From assembly GCA_963789825.1 (NCBI GenBank), contig CAWBME010000011.1, positions 186,001-250,000 on the forward strand: a stretch of 64,000 bases of DNA, given 5' to 3'. The position numbers and the translations under genes were made by a program. The first letter of the stretch is position 1; each line of letters starts with the position of its first letter. The notes beneath the pieces were generated by a model. It did not search any database and was not told the origin of the DNA. It was given only the letters and a program-made list of their open reading frames with translations. Positions 9,779-19,110 of this stretch are shown here, one piece after another. Source of the DNA: PFL42 sp963789825. GTDB lineage: Bacteria; Chloroflexota; Anaerolineae; Anaerolineales; E44-bin32.

Positions 9779-10328
9779 TCAGCCCCCCGCTCCCCCACTG
9801 ATCAACAGTCCCATGCTGATCATGGCCATGAAGAGCAAGAAGGCAACCCCCATCAGCCAGCTCAGCCAACGCTTCTCCGGATGGTCCACCCAGTAGCACA
9901 GGATCCATGCCAGCAGCATCGACTGCAGCAACCCTTCCGGCCATGCTGCAACGTGCAGACCCACGGGGAAGATGGTATACAGCATCCCCTCGATGGATCC
10001 GGGGGCCGGCCCGAAGGTCGAGAGGATCCCGATGACGACCAACATCGCCCACATCACGAGCCAGCCTCGCCGGCGTCCGAACAACTGCTCGCGCAGGAGA
10101 TAGAAGACGAAGGCGAAGAGCAAACCCCGCAGTGGCTGGAACAGCGGCCCAGCCATGATCCACGGATCGCCGAACTGCCGCATGATCAGCCGCAATTCAG
10201 ATTCGGCAAACCAGGCTCGATAGTCGAATAAGGTCGAGGCCAGAGACTCCCATCAGCATGTAGGTGACCGTATGGGTGACGATCGTCTTGATGGCGATCG
10301 GCGCAAAGCGCGGGGATTGAGCGTTCAC
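9779..10328 (-). CDS. Conserved membrane protein, unknown function (frameshifted)
   Basis: A multi-pass membrane protein of about 183 aa that I do not recognise functionally. The main part reads MAGPLFQPLRGLLFAFVFYL and continues through about four hydrophobic helices to LLISGGAGG. The N-terminal part (SPRFAPIAIKTIVTHTVTYM) lies in another frame. Removing one T after GAGTC near 10250 gives MLMGVLASTLFDYRAWFAES and a continuous protein beginning with GTG at 10328, which has GGGAGGAA six bp upstream. It lies 64 bp after rsmG on the same strand and may share its transcript. Confidence 0.7.
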
Positions 10329-10392
10329 GGTGTTCCTCCCTCTCCGGTAGCGACTGCGAGTGTTGCGCTCCTGCCTGCCACAGATCCGAGCC

Positions 10393-11118
10393 CTACAGCG
10401 GGGATTTGGTGGGCTTCCCGGGTCGGCGCGGGTAGGCCGCCGGCGTCGCAGCCCGTTTGGTGATCACGATCAGGTAGCGGGATTCCGACACGCGCGGCAG
10501 CTCGATCGGGATCAGCGAGTCGACATGGCCTCCCAGCAGCCGCAGCGCTTCGTCGGACGCCTGGGCCTCGGCCGGCCCCGTCTCTCCTTTGAGGGCCACC
10601 GCCTTCCCGCCAATCCGCAAGAGTGGCAGCATGTATTCGACGAGGACCGGGAGCTGGGCCACGGCCCGGGCGACCGCCCAGTCGTAGGCCTCGCGCTGCC
10701 CGGCCTGATGCCCGACGTCTTCCACGCGGGCGTGCAGGACCTCGACGCCCTCCAGCGCGAGCTCGAGCGCCACGTGACGGCAGAATTCCGCCTTCTTGCC
10801 CGTCGCCTCGACCAGCGTCAGCTGGATCTGCGGGGAGACGATGCGCAGCGGCAGGCCGGGGAATCCGGCGCCGGTGCCCACATCCACCACGCGGTCCCCA
10901 GCCTTCGGCTTGATCGCCAGCAGGCAGGTCAGCGAATCGAGGAAGTGCTTGACCTGGATGTCCTGTGGGTCGGTGATGGCCGTCAGGTTGTGGCGCTCGT
11001 TCCAGGCAGTCAGCTCGGAGGCATACCAGCGGAAGGCATCCAGCTGGCGCCGGGTGAGCTGCAGGCCGAGCTGGCTTCGAGCGGATTCCTGGAGCCCTTC
11101 GAGCACGGCCGCAGCCAT
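10393..11118 (-). CDS. rsmG: 16S rRNA (guanine(527)-N7)-methyltransferase RsmG
   Basis: SAM-dependent methyltransferase for m7G527 in 16S rRNA; its loss commonly gives low-level streptomycin resistance. The 241-aa product has WNERHNLTAITDPQDIQVKH before the SAM-binding loop VVDVGTGAGFPGLPL, and the VARAVAQLPVLVEYMLPLL and ALKGE segments that complete the family pattern. The ATG is one base after the asparaginase stop, indicating a coupled operon with the upstream gene. Confidence 0.95.
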   Translation of the reverse strand: MAAAVLEGLQESARSQLGLQLTRRQLDAFRWYASELTAWNERHNLTAITDPQDIQVKHFLDSLTCLLAIKPKAGDRVVDVGTGAGFPGLPLRIVSPQIQLTLVEATGKKAEFCRHVALELALEGVEVLHARVEDVGHQAGQREAYDWAVARAVAQLPVLVEYMLPLLRIGGKAVALKGETGPAEAQASDEALRLLGGHVDSLIPIELPRVSESRYLIVITKRAATPAAYPRRPGKPTKSPL

Positions 11119-11119
11119 G

Positions 11120-12190
11120 TCAGGCCGTGCGCTCCAGCGAGAAGCACGCGCGCATCCAGCCGACTTCGAGCTGGCGCTTGTTGGTCACGGGCTGGGGGCC
11201 AAATTCCGCCAGCGCCTCCAGCTGCGAGGCGTCCAGCGCACCCAGGTCCTGAAGCGTCTTCAGCACGACGCGGGTCGCGGCGCGGTTGCCGGGCGGGACG
11301 TCGCTGCGCCGGCCGAGGTCGCCGTCGGCGATCTTGATCGCCACACCCACCGCCGGTGACCCACGGCCCAGCACACCGGGCCGCAGCGACATCCCGCAGT
11401 AGCCCTCGGCGCCGCGCTTGCACAGGAGCTGGCCTGCGCCGACCTCCATCACCCGGGTGTCGAACTCGCCGACGCCATGCACCAGCGCCGGGTAGCTGAC
11501 CATCGCCGAGAAGACCTGCTCGCAAGCGTCGCGCCGTGCTGCGGCCTGACCCTGCGGGTCTGCCAGGCGGGCGAAAGCCCAGGCAGCCGCGCGCAAGGGC
11601 AGGGCGAAGGTCGGTGCCGAGCAGCCGTCCGTGCCGATCGCGATCTGATCTTCGGGCACGCCGGCCATCTCAGCCAGCGCCTCGAGGATCTTGCGCTGCA
11701 CCGGATGTTGCCGGCTAAGGTAGTCACTCAGCGGTGCGCCCAGCTGTCGGCTGAGCGCCAGCATGCCGCTGTGCTTTCCCGAGCACATGTGACGGATCGG
11801 GGTTGGCGCCTGGCGCTTCTCCTGCATGCGGCGCCGCGTCGCCGGATCGTCCGCAGGATGCGTGCCACACTGCAGATCGGCCTCGGTGAGGCCAACCCGG
11901 GCATGAATCGAGGCCACCACGGCCACGTGCTCGTCGGTTCCCGAGTGGGAGGCGCAGATCACCGCCAACTGCTGGGCAGAGAGACCGAAGCGGCCCAGGG
12001 CGGCACTCTCGATCAGCGGCAGGGCCTGGAAGGGTTTGGCACTGGAGCGGAGGTAGGTGAGGCTATCCGGATCGCCGTAGCGGGCGAGCAGCTCGCCAGC
12101 GGAGGAGACCACCGCCACCGCGCCGTAGTGGAGCGACTCGACAACGTCACCGCGGGTCACTTCGAGCACGGGCAGGTATCCGGCGGTCAT
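11120..12190 (-). CDS. L-asparaginase II family (PF06089-type) protein
   Basis: Asparaginase of the Rhizobium etli AnsA class, which hydrolyses asparagine to aspartate and is unrelated in sequence to the E. coli enzymes. The 356-aa product has the class motifs SSAKPFQALPL, ICASHSGTDEHV, MCSGKHSGMLAL (family usually N-C-S-G-K-H) and IGTDGCSAPTFALPL, with the conserved Lys and Ser/Cys residues in place. The start ATG at 12190 is clear. It lies between the MBL-fold gene and rsmG on one strand. Confidence 0.9.
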   Translation of the reverse strand: MTAGYLPVLEVTRGDVVESLHYGAVAVVSSAGELLARYGDPDSLTYLRSSAKPFQALPLIESAALGRFGLSAQQLAVICASHSGTDEHVAVVASIHARVGLTEADLQCGTHPADDPATRRRMQEKRQAPTPIRHMCSGKHSGMLALSRQLGAPLSDYLSRQHPVQRKILEALAEMAGVPEDQIAIGTDGCSAPTFALPLRAAAWAFARLADPQGQAAARRDACEQVFSAMVSYPALVHGVGEFDTRVMEVGAGQLLCKRGAEGYCGMSLRPGVLGRGSPAVGVAIKIADGDLGRRSDVPPGNRAATRVVLKTLQDLGALDASQLEALAEFGPQPVTNKRQLEVGWMRACFSLERTA

Positions 12191-12237
12191 CGGACCTCGA
12201 TTCCCCTCGCGCCGTGCAAGCTATCCGGCGGGGCGAG

Positions 12238-13074
12238 CTAGCTCTCAGACAGGTACAGTCGGGAATGCAGCCGGGCCAAGCCAAGCTGCAGGCGTGTCAG
12301 TGCCTGCTCGCGACGCGCTCCGCTCACGCGGTAGCCCCGCAGCAGCTGTCCCGCCAGCGTAGCGCAGGCCTCGGCGGCGACGCTGCGCCCCCCGATCCGC
12401 GCCAGCCGGCTTTCCACTTTCTCCAGCAAGCGCACCATCGCCCGCAGCGCTTCGCGTCCGACCACACCGTCGCGTCCGCTGACCAGGGTGTAGTCCTTCC
12501 AGCGCCGCCCGGACAGATCGGACAGCGAGGCGAGCCACGAGTCGATCACGCACTCTCCGAAGAACGGGGGCTCGCTCAATACGATCAGGTCGCCGACAAA
12601 CACCACCCTCGCTTGAGGAACCGCTACCCAGATCGATCCTGCAAGCGGGCCAGGGCGATGGATCAGCTCGGCCTGCCGCCGACCTACGTGCACCACCAGC
12701 GACTCGGCAAAGGAGACTTCCGGCACCGCCTTGGTCACGCCGGTGATGCGCTTCAGGCGATCGGACTCGGCGCCGATCGGCCGAGTGCCCCCTTTGAAGG
12801 CATCCGGCCAGCCGGCCATCACCTCGCGGGTCAGGTCATGCGCCAGGACGGGTAGATCGAAGCTGCGCCCGCCCAGCGAGCGATCCGGATGGTGGTCGAG
12901 CATGGCGACAAAGCGGGGCTGGCCGTGGCTGGAGAGCGCGCCCGTCCACTCGCGGGCGTCTTCGCTGCGCAGCGGTGTGTCGATCAGGAGGATCTCGGAA
13001 TCCGAGGCGATCGCCCCGAGCTGGACGGCCGGGAAGCGGCTTTCCAGATACACGCCAGGCGCTACCTTTCGCAT
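12238..13074 (-). CDS. MBL-fold-like hydrolase with altered metal motif
   Basis: A 278-aa protein with the outline of the metallo-beta-lactamase fold: SEILLIDTPLRSEDA early, a motif-II position at MLDHHPDRSLGG, and VFVGDLIV later, which matches the conserved GD of the fold. In active metal enzymes the second motif is H-x-H-x-D-H. Here the equivalent residues read D-H-H-P-D-R, so the first and last metal ligands are replaced. It may bind one metal or none. The catalytic substrate is unknown. It has its own TATAAT (13113-13118, minus strand) just inside the upstream gene's stop. Confidence 0.75.
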   Translation of the reverse strand: MRKVAPGVYLESRFPAVQLGAIASDSEILLIDTPLRSEDAREWTGALSSHGQPRFVAMLDHHPDRSLGGRSFDLPVLAHDLTREVMAGWPDAFKGGTRPIGAESDRLKRITGVTKAVPEVSFAESLVVHVGRRQAELIHRPGPLAGSIWVAVPQARVVFVGDLIVLSEPPFFGECVIDSWLASLSDLSGRRWKDYTLVSGRDGVVGREALRAMVRLLEKVESRLARIGGRSVAAEACATLAGQLLRGYRVSGARREQALTRLQLGLARLHSRLYLSES

Positions 13075-13112
13075 GCTCGCTCCCGTCGCAGCCGCAGGGG
13101 ATTCGGAGGGTG

Positions 13113-13118
13113 ATTATA
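13113..13118 (-). promoter_or_regulatory. -10 element (TATAAT) for the MBL-fold gene
   Basis: Consensus TATAAT on the minus strand lies 38 nt upstream of the MBL-fold ATG and overlaps the end of the histidine kinase gene. No clear -35 was identified. Confidence 0.45.
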
Positions 13119-15705
13119 CAGGCAAGGTGAAATGGAAGGTCGAGCCCTGACCTTCCTGGCTCTCAACCCAGATCCGGCCGTTGTGCGCCTCGACGGCCAG
13201 GCGGCAGAAGGCCAGGCCCAGGCCCAGGCCCTTCGGCCGCCCTTCTTCCTGGATGCGGGAGAACTTGTCGAAGATGTGCTGCTGCTCCGAGGCGGGGATG
13301 CCCGGGCCAGTGTCGGAAACGCTGATCAGCACCTGCGCTTCCTGCGGCCGGGCCGAGATCGTGATCCGCCCGCCGCTGCGCGTGTACTTGATGGCGTTCT
13401 CCAACAGGTTGATCAGCACTCGGCGGATCATGTCGGCATCCATGTTGATTTGCGGCAGATCCCCGGGCGCGAAGGCGAACTGCAGCAAGTGCCCCTTGGC
13501 CTCGGCGACCGGCAGGATCTCCTCCACGGCCTCGACAATGATCGTCCCGATGGCCCCCGGCGCTTTGTGCAGCACCGCCTTGCCGGACTCAAGCTGGCCC
13601 AGGTCGAGCAGCGACTCGACCAGCCGCGAAAGGCGGCGACCTGAACGTAGTGCAATCCCCAGGACCGATTGCAGCGCTTCGTCATCCGCCGGGAGGGAGG
13701 CGTGGAGCACTTCCAGGCTCGAGATTACATTGCCCAACGGCGAGCGTAGGTCGTGAAAGATCATCGAGGTCAGGTCGGTGCGCAATTCGTCCAGCGCCTG
13801 TCGCTCGGAAACGTCGCGCAGAATCCACTGCAAGAACGGCTGGCGTCCGATGTCCACCCGGCGCACATGCACCTCGACGGGCAGCATCCGTCCATCGGCA
13901 TGCCTGACCTGGCCGTTGGCGCTGATCTCCTCGCCTGCGGCGAGTCCGTTCCAGTCCTGGGCAAGCCTCTTCCCGTCGGCCAGAACCAACTGCTCGACCG
14001 GGCTGCCCTCCAGGCTGGCGCGCGTCGTTCCCAGGAAGGCTTCGGCGCGCTGGTTGGCGCCGGTGATCCCGCCCTGCAGATCGCTGATCAGTATCGGATC
14101 GACGCTGTCCTCGAACAGGCCGCTGTACAGCTGCCGGGCGGCCTGGGTTTCCTCGAACAGCTGGGCATGGGCGATGGCGCTGCCGGCCAGCCCGGCGATG
14201 CCCATCAGCAGCTCCGCCTGCTCCGGGACGAACTCGCCGTGCACCGGGTTGATCGCTTCCAACGCGCCAATCGTGCGGTCCTGGACCCGGATCGGCGCGA
14301 CGGCCATCGCCCGAGTCCTGAAGCCCGAGCGGGCATCGGCCTGAGGATCGAAGCGGCCGTCGCTGTCGACCTCGGCCACGACCGCCAGTTCGCCATGTTC
14401 GACCACCCAGCCGGTGATCCCCCGGCCGCGCGCCATGCGCATCCCCTGCACCGCTCCGGCTTGCTCGCCTCGGGCGACGCGAAACTCCAACTCATCCGTC
14501 GCCTCGTCCAGGATGGCCAGCGAGGCGGCCTCGACGTTCAGGGTCAGGATGGTCTGGTTGAGAATGCGCTCCAGGACCTCATCCAGATTCAGGCTGGCAG
14601 TCACCACCCGAGCGGTCTCGGACAGGGCGGCCAGGGCCCGCACCTGGCGCTGGCTCTCGGCGAACAGCGTGGCATTGGCCACCGCCGTCGCCGCCACGTC
14701 GGCGAACGCCGAGACCACATCGACCTCGTCCTGCCCGTAGGCCGCCGGGCGATGGCTGTCGACGTTCAGCACCCCGACGGCGTGCTCGCGCACGATCAGC
14801 GGCGCACCGATCCAGCCACGGATCTGCGTCGATTGCGCCAGGCCATCCGCCAGCACCCACCCCGGATGCCCCTGCACGTTCTCAACCACCATCGACTGGC
14901 GAGTCTTCAATACGTTGCCGGTGAGCAACCGCTCATCGACCGGAAGCGTGTGTCCGAGGATTCCCTCACTATCCTCGAAGCCGCGCGCCGCCACCAGACG
15001 CAGCCGATCGCCGTCGACCACCATGATGCTGGCGCTGTCGTAACGCACCAGCCGCTCCAATTGTTGCAGCACCTGGGGGAAGACCAGGTTCGGATCGAGC
15101 GCCGAATTGATCACCCGGGCGATTTCTTGCAGCGTTGAGGCGAAGCGGCTCCGTTCCTGCTCCGCCGCGAACAGCCGGGCATTCTGCACGGCGATCGCCG
15201 CCTGGTCGGCGATGATCGTCAGGATGCTGAGCGTCTCGTCGGTGAAGAAGCCGGGCTCGGGGTGCACCAGCGTCAGCACGCCCACGACGTGGTCCCGCGT
15301 GATGAGCGGGACACACACCGCCGAGCGCGAGTCGCCGTCGCCCTCCTGCCCGGGGCGGCGCAGCCAGCGCGGATCCTCCAGCGTGCTCTCGACCAGCGCC
15401 GGCTGGCGGTGCTCCACCACCCAGCCCGCCAGGCCTCGTTCGTAGGTGTCGTTGAGTTGGTCGGCGGTGTGATCGTGCACCTGGCCTTCATAGGCCAGCG
15501 CGCCCTCCGTCACGCCGCCCCGCTCGCCGATCACCAGGATGCTTCCGCTGGGCGCGCCGGTGCTTTCGAGGGTCAATTGCAGAATTCGCTGGAGCAGTTG
15601 GCGCAGGTCGAGCTGGGCGGCCAGTTCATGGCTGATGGAGAAGAGCAGGTCGAGCGAGTCTTGCGCACGGCCGCTGGCGCGCCGCTTGGCCTTGGTGCCT
15701 GACAC
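13114..15705 (-). CDS. Multi-GAF/PAS sensor histidine kinase
   Basis: A soluble sensor kinase of about 863 aa. Three GAF domains lie in order (about residues 35-185, 205-355 and 375-525), then a PAS domain (about 535-640) and the kinase core. HisKA has the phosphoacceptor His in SMIFHDLRSPLGN. HATPase_c has the N box NLLENAIKYT, G1 box DTGPGIP and G2 box GLGLGLAFC. No membrane helix or receiver domain is present, so the partner regulator lies elsewhere. GTG at 15705 is chosen: AGAGGAAGG lies 6 bp upstream and the longer frame to 15918 would run over the promoter TATACT at 15783-15788. Repeated GAF domains suggest a small-ligand or redox signal, which is unknown. Confidence 0.9.
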   Translation of the reverse strand: MSGTKAKRRASGRAQDSLDLLFSISHELAAQLDLRQLLQRILQLTLESTGAPSGSILVIGERGGVTEGALAYEGQVHDHTADQLNDTYERGLAGWVVEHRQPALVESTLEDPRWLRRPGQEGDGDSRSAVCVPLITRDHVVGVLTLVHPEPGFFTDETLSILTIIADQAAIAVQNARLFAAEQERSRFASTLQEIARVINSALDPNLVFPQVLQQLERLVRYDSASIMVVDGDRLRLVAARGFEDSEGILGHTLPVDERLLTGNVLKTRQSMVVENVQGHPGWVLADGLAQSTQIRGWIGAPLIVREHAVGVLNVDSHRPAAYGQDEVDVVSAFADVAATAVANATLFAESQRQVRALAALSETARVVTASLNLDEVLERILNQTILTLNVEAASLAILDEATDELEFRVARGEQAGAVQGMRMARGRGITGWVVEHGELAVVAEVDSDGRFDPQADARSGFRTRAMAVAPIRVQDRTIGALEAINPVHGEFVPEQAELLMGIAGLAGSAIAHAQLFEETQAARQLYSGLFEDSVDPILISDLQGGITGANQRAEAFLGTTRASLEGSPVEQLVLADGKRLAQDWNGLAAGEEISANGQVRHADGRMLPVEVHVRRVDIGRQPFLQWILRDVSERQALDELRTDLTSMIFHDLRSPLGNVISSLEVLHASLPADDEALQSVLGIALRSGRRLSRLVESLLDLGQLESGKAVLHKAPGAIGTIIVEAVEEILPVAEAKGHLLQFAFAPGDLPQINMDADMIRRVLINLLENAIKYTRSGGRITISARPQEAQVLISVSDTGPGIPASEQQHIFDKFSRIQEEGRPKGLGLGLAFCRLAVEAHNGRIWVESQEGQGSTFHFTLPV

Positions 15706-15782
15706 TCGGGGCCTTCCTCTCAACCCGCCGTCAGATCCCACGCGCGCCTTGCGGCGCCGCAGCTGGGATGACTGTGGACGGC

Positions 15783-15788
15783 AGTATA
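15783..15788 (-). promoter_or_regulatory. Extended -10 (TGCTATACT) for the histidine kinase
   Basis: TATACT with TGC immediately upstream on the minus strand, 77 nt before the chosen GTG start. The rest of 15706-16270 between the divergent kinase and phosphatase genes shows no supported gene; frames there are short GC-rich shadows. Confidence 0.5.
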
Positions 15789-16366
15789 GCACAGCGGTTT
15801 GCCTGCGCTCCGCCAGCGCCACCGTGGCCCGTTCGCCGACGCACCCGCTGGCGCGGAGGGAGTCACGATCCGAGGCGTAGGTCCTGATTCCTACGGGCGA
15901 CTCGGTCAAGCCGGTCAAACCCCCACACCGGCCCCTCCGCAGTCCATGCGGAAGGCCCGCGCGGCGTTGCTACGCTTGCCTGTATTCAGATCACCGAGCG
16001 GTTCCTCCCCACGGCACCGGGAAGGGAGGGATCGCCCCCATAGCTGGGGGAGCCGCTGCCCATTTCGATGCGAGAACCCGCCGCCTGCCGCGCTCTGCTC
16101 CCTGGCAGGGAAGCCGCGCCGGGCCGGGCCAAGAAGGTTCTGAGCGTGCAACAGCAGCCCCAAGGATCGGCCCGCTCCCGGGCATGGGCGCCTTGCTCCT
16201 CGACCAGCGGCGAGCTCAGGCCGTCGACGGCTCCCGCAGCCACACCGCCGCGCTTTGCCCTCGCCCAGGAGAAGGTAGAATTCCTCCCATCGGCTGGCCG
16301 TCCCGAGATCGTCGTGCCGCACGCCGGGCCGGATTCGGAACTCCAGGGCAGCCGCAGGAGCGTGGG

Positions 16367-18553
16367 ATGACAGCCTTGGGCGGATTCTTGCGTCGGCTCT
16401 TCCGGATGATCATCCTGTGGTTTGTCGACTGGCTCTCGCTGTTGGGCGCGGCGGCGCTCTTCACCGGCCTCACGCTCGAAGACACGGCTGGGGTTTCCTA
16501 CCTGGTAGTCGCAGCCGGCGCCGCCCTGGTGCTCGGCGTGGCCAACTTTCTGCTGCGCCCGATCCTGCTGCTGCTCGCCCTCCCCCTCGGGTTCCTGGGC
16601 ACCTTCGTCGCCGGCCTGATCATCAACCCGCTGCTGCTGCTCCTGACCTCCCGCCTGCTGCCGGGATTCGAGATCTCGGGGTTCTGGGACGCCTTCCTGG
16701 CCAGCCTGTTCATCGCCCTGGTCAACACGGTCATCATCGTCTTGCTCAACGTCGATGATGAGAACTCGGTGTACCAGCGGCGCGTGGAGGCCCTCGCCCG
16801 CCGCCGGCCGTACGACGTCGGCCCCGAGCCCACGCGCGGCCTGGTGATGCTCGAGATCGACGGCCTGAGCTACTGGCACATTCAGAAGGCGATGGAGAAA
16901 GGTTACCTGCCTGCCCTGAAGGAGATGATGGAGGTCGATGGCTATCGGCTGTCGCGCATCGATTGCGGCCTGCCCTCCCAGACTTCGGCCTGTCAGGCCG
17001 GGATCCTCTTCGGCGATAACCACGACATCCCCTCCTTTCGCTGGTACGACAAGCAGCAGCAGAAGCTGTACGTTTCCAGCCGGGACGCCGGCGAGATCAA
17101 CGCTCGCTACGCCCACGGCAACGGTCTGCTGCGCCAAGGCAGCAGCATCAACAACATGCTCAACGGCGACGCCTTCAGCTCGCTGCTGACGCTGGCCGAC
17201 ATCCGATCGGACGATCCTGAAGTGGGGCGCCGTCGTGCCCAGGACATCTACCTGCTCGTCGTCAATCCGTACTTCCTGATCCGCGCCATCATCGTCATGT
17301 TCGGCGACGCGGCGCTCGAGTTCGCCGAAGGTCTGATCCAGCGCCTGCGCAACGTCCAGCCGCGGATGAACCGGCTGCACATGGGCTACCCCTTCCTGCG
17401 CGCCGCCACCACGACCTTCATGCGCGATGTGGCCTGCTATCTGGGCGTGTTGGAAATCGTGCGCGGCACTCCGGCGATGTACATCACCTGGCCCGGCTAC
17501 GATGAGGTGGCCCACCACTCCGGGCCCTCGACCGGCGATGCCTTCCGCATCCTGGGACGCTACAACAGCGCTATCGAGCGGATCCGCCGCACGATCGCCA
17601 CCAAGGCGCCCCGCCCCTATGAGTTGATCCTGCTCTCCGATCACGGGCAATCCTTTGGGGCGACCTTCCTGCAGCGCTACGGCTACGACTTGAAGACCTT
17701 CATCGAGCGCCAGCTTCCCCTCGGCACTCAGGTTACGCACACCGCCGGCGGGGATGATGGCACGATCGCCATGAAGGCGGTCAACCAGGAATTCCAGGCG
17801 ATGCAGCAGCAGGAAATGGGCGGGCGAGTCGGCAAGGCGGTCGTCAAGCAGGGAGAGCGCTTAACCGGGCAGGCCGCCGAAGGCGCGGCGGCGGTCGAGG
17901 CACCACCGGCAAATGTCACCGTGTGCGGCAGCGGCAATCTCGGCCAGGTGTACTTCGATCTGCAACCCCGTAAGCTCACCCGGGACGAACTCGACCAGGC
18001 CTATCCGGGGATGGTCGAGGCCCTGGTCCAGCACGAGGGCGTTGGCTTCGTCGTGGGCTATCTTGCGGATGGCACACCGGCGGCGTTTGGCAAGCGCGGC
18101 CGGCGCAACCTGCACACCGGCCAGGTCAGCGGCGACGATCCGCTGCTGCCCTACGGCGAGCCCGAACTGCGCGGCCGGCAGGTGCGGCGCATCGCGGACT
18201 TCCCTCACGCCGGGGACTTGATCGTCATGAGCACGGTGTACCCCGATGGCACGGTGGCCGCCATGGAGGAGCTGATCGGCAGCCACGGCGGGATGGGCGG
18301 CGAGCAGACGGACGCCTTCCTGTTCCACCCGCCCGATCTGGTCGTGCCAGAGACCGAGAACTCGGCGGATGTCTTCCGCATCCTGAATGCCCGGCGAGGC
18401 CTGCCTCCGGCTGTCCCATCCGACCCAAGCCCCCGCCATCGACGACTGGGCGTGGAGCACGATCAAGACCGGGATGGCCCGTGTTGGGCAATGGCTGTCG
18501 CTGGCGCTGCACGCCCTGGTGCTGGACCGCAAGGCCTTCCGCCGCGCCGCTGA
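16367..18553 (+). CDS. Holin-like membrane domain fused to alkaline-phosphatase-superfamily hydrolase
   Basis: Membrane-anchored hydrolase. Residues 1-125 form four hydrophobic helices of the PF04020 (phage_holin_4_2) type, common in non-phage genomes. Residues from about 160 form a type I phosphodiesterase/alkaline phosphatase-superfamily domain: metal Asp in MLEIDGLSY, nucleophile region LPSQTSACQAG, then WPGYDEVAHHSG, LLSDHGQS and IGSHGGMGG supply the metal Asp/His ligands. ATG at 16367 has AGGAG 7 bp upstream. Near 18428 the natural reading leaves this frame: deleting one base gives VPSDPAPAIDDWAWSTIKTG and runs into the next entry, so the last 40 residues here are probably frameshift artefact. 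Substrate unknown; a lipid or cell-wall phosphodiester is possible. Confidence 0.85.
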   Translation: MTALGGFLRRLFRMIILWFVDWLSLLGAAALFTGLTLEDTAGVSYLVVAAGAALVLGVANFLLRPILLLLALPLGFLGTFVAGLIINPLLLLLTSRLLPGFEISGFWDAFLASLFIALVNTVIIVLLNVDDENSVYQRRVEALARRRPYDVGPEPTRGLVMLEIDGLSYWHIQKAMEKGYLPALKEMMEVDGYRLSRIDCGLPSQTSACQAGILFGDNHDIPSFRWYDKQQQKLYVSSRDAGEINARYAHGNGLLRQGSSINNMLNGDAFSSLLTLADIRSDDPEVGRRRAQDIYLLVVNPYFLIRAIIVMFGDAALEFAEGLIQRLRNVQPRMNRLHMGYPFLRAATTTFMRDVACYLGVLEIVRGTPAMYITWPGYDEVAHHSGPSTGDAFRILGRYNSAIERIRRTIATKAPRPYELILLSDHGQSFGATFLQRYGYDLKTFIERQLPLGTQVTHTAGGDDGTIAMKAVNQEFQAMQQQEMGGRVGKAVVKQGERLTGQAAEGAAAVEAPPANVTVCGSGNLGQVYFDLQPRKLTRDELDQAYPGMVEALVQHEGVGFVVGYLADGTPAAFGKRGRRNLHTGQVSGDDPLLPYGEPELRGRQVRRIADFPHAGDLIVMSTVYPDGTVAAMEELIGSHGGMGGEQTDAFLFHPPDLVVPETENSADVFRILNARRGLPPAVPSDPSPRHRRLGVEHDQDRDGPCWAMAVAGAARPGAGPQGLPPRR

Positions 18554-19022
18554 CGACCCCTACATGACGGCGCCGGCTCTGCTCATCGGCATCCTGGGAT
18601 CCGCGCTGGCCGGCTACTTGATGGGACCACCCTACGAACTACTGCTGCCGAGCCGGGTCGCCAGCTGGCTGGTGTCCGTCCTGGCCGTGGTTGCGGCCGG
18701 TCGGGTGCTGCGGGCCCGGCAGGGCTTCAGCCCGACGCTGCGCGCCTTGGGTTTCGCCCAGGTTGCCTGGGTGCTCCAAGGCGTCCTCGCCCTCACTCCC
18801 GTGGGGCCGGTGGCTCGCTTCCTGGCAACGCTCTACCATTTCGTGGCGGTGTGGATGGCGGCCAGCGAAGGACAGAAGGTGCGCGGCTGGCGATCGGTGT
18901 TGCTTCCGGTCGTCGCCGTTCTGGTGCTGCTGGTGCTGAGCCTCTCGGTCAAGCTCATGGTGTCGGGAGCGGCCTTCACCCTGGCCGCGATCCTGGGGGA
19001 ACTCGGCGTGCCCGCCCCGTAG
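18387..19022 (+). CDS. Yip1-like membrane domain, probably C-terminus of the upstream phosphatase
   Basis: A hydrophobic segment with about five membrane helices (APALLIGILGSALAGYLMG, VASWLVSVLAVVAAGRVL, later SVLLPVVAVLVLLVLSLSV), resembling Yip1/YIF1-type membrane domains. Its first 25 residues before APAIDDWAWS are likely shadow of the upstream gene. The meaningful reading continues from the phosphatase through one frameshift near 18428, giving a single protein of about 884 aa. If it is a separate gene, the in-frame ATG at 18564 (MTAPALLIG) is the best start. Function unknown. Confidence 0.6.
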   Translation: MPGEACLRLSHPTQAPAIDDWAWSTIKTGMARVGQWLSLALHALVLDRKAFRRAADDPYMTAPALLIGILGSALAGYLMGPPYELLLPSRVASWLVSVLAVVAAGRVLRARQGFSPTLRALGFAQVAWVLQGVLALTPVGPVARFLATLYHFVAVWMAASEGQKVRGWRSVLLPVVAVLVLLVLSLSVKLMVSGAAFTLAAILGELGVPAP

Positions 19023-19058
19023 AACGCTGGCTGGCGAGCCAACCTCCGTCGAGGCAAA

Positions 19059-19090
19059 CGGCCGCGCCTCCCGATCGGGAGGCGCGGCCG
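19059..19090. terminator. Perfect 32-nt palindrome between convergent genes
   Basis: CGGCCGCGCCTCCCGA and its exact reverse complement form a 16-bp-arm palindrome with GATC at its centre, placed between the convergent ends of the Yip1-like gene and the SHOCT-module operon. It would work as a bidirectional terminator hairpin (14-bp stem, 4-nt loop), although no U-tract follows on either side. Confidence 0.65.
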
Positions 19091-19110
19091 CGATTCCATC
19101 CGGGGCAAGG

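Noticed and set aside
13753..15138. A 461-residue plus-strand open frame within the histidine kinase
   Set aside because: Arg/Gly/His-rich shadow of the GAF region; no start signal and no recognisable protein features.
16367..16740. Prophage remnant suggested by the holin-like domain
   Set aside because: PF04020-type domains are common in chromosomal membrane proteins, and no lysin, capsid, integrase or attachment site lies nearby.
15986..17740. A 584-residue minus-strand open frame
   Set aside because: It lies antisense to the holin/phosphatase gene, has no domain-like segments, and is the GC-driven shadow of that gene's codon pattern.
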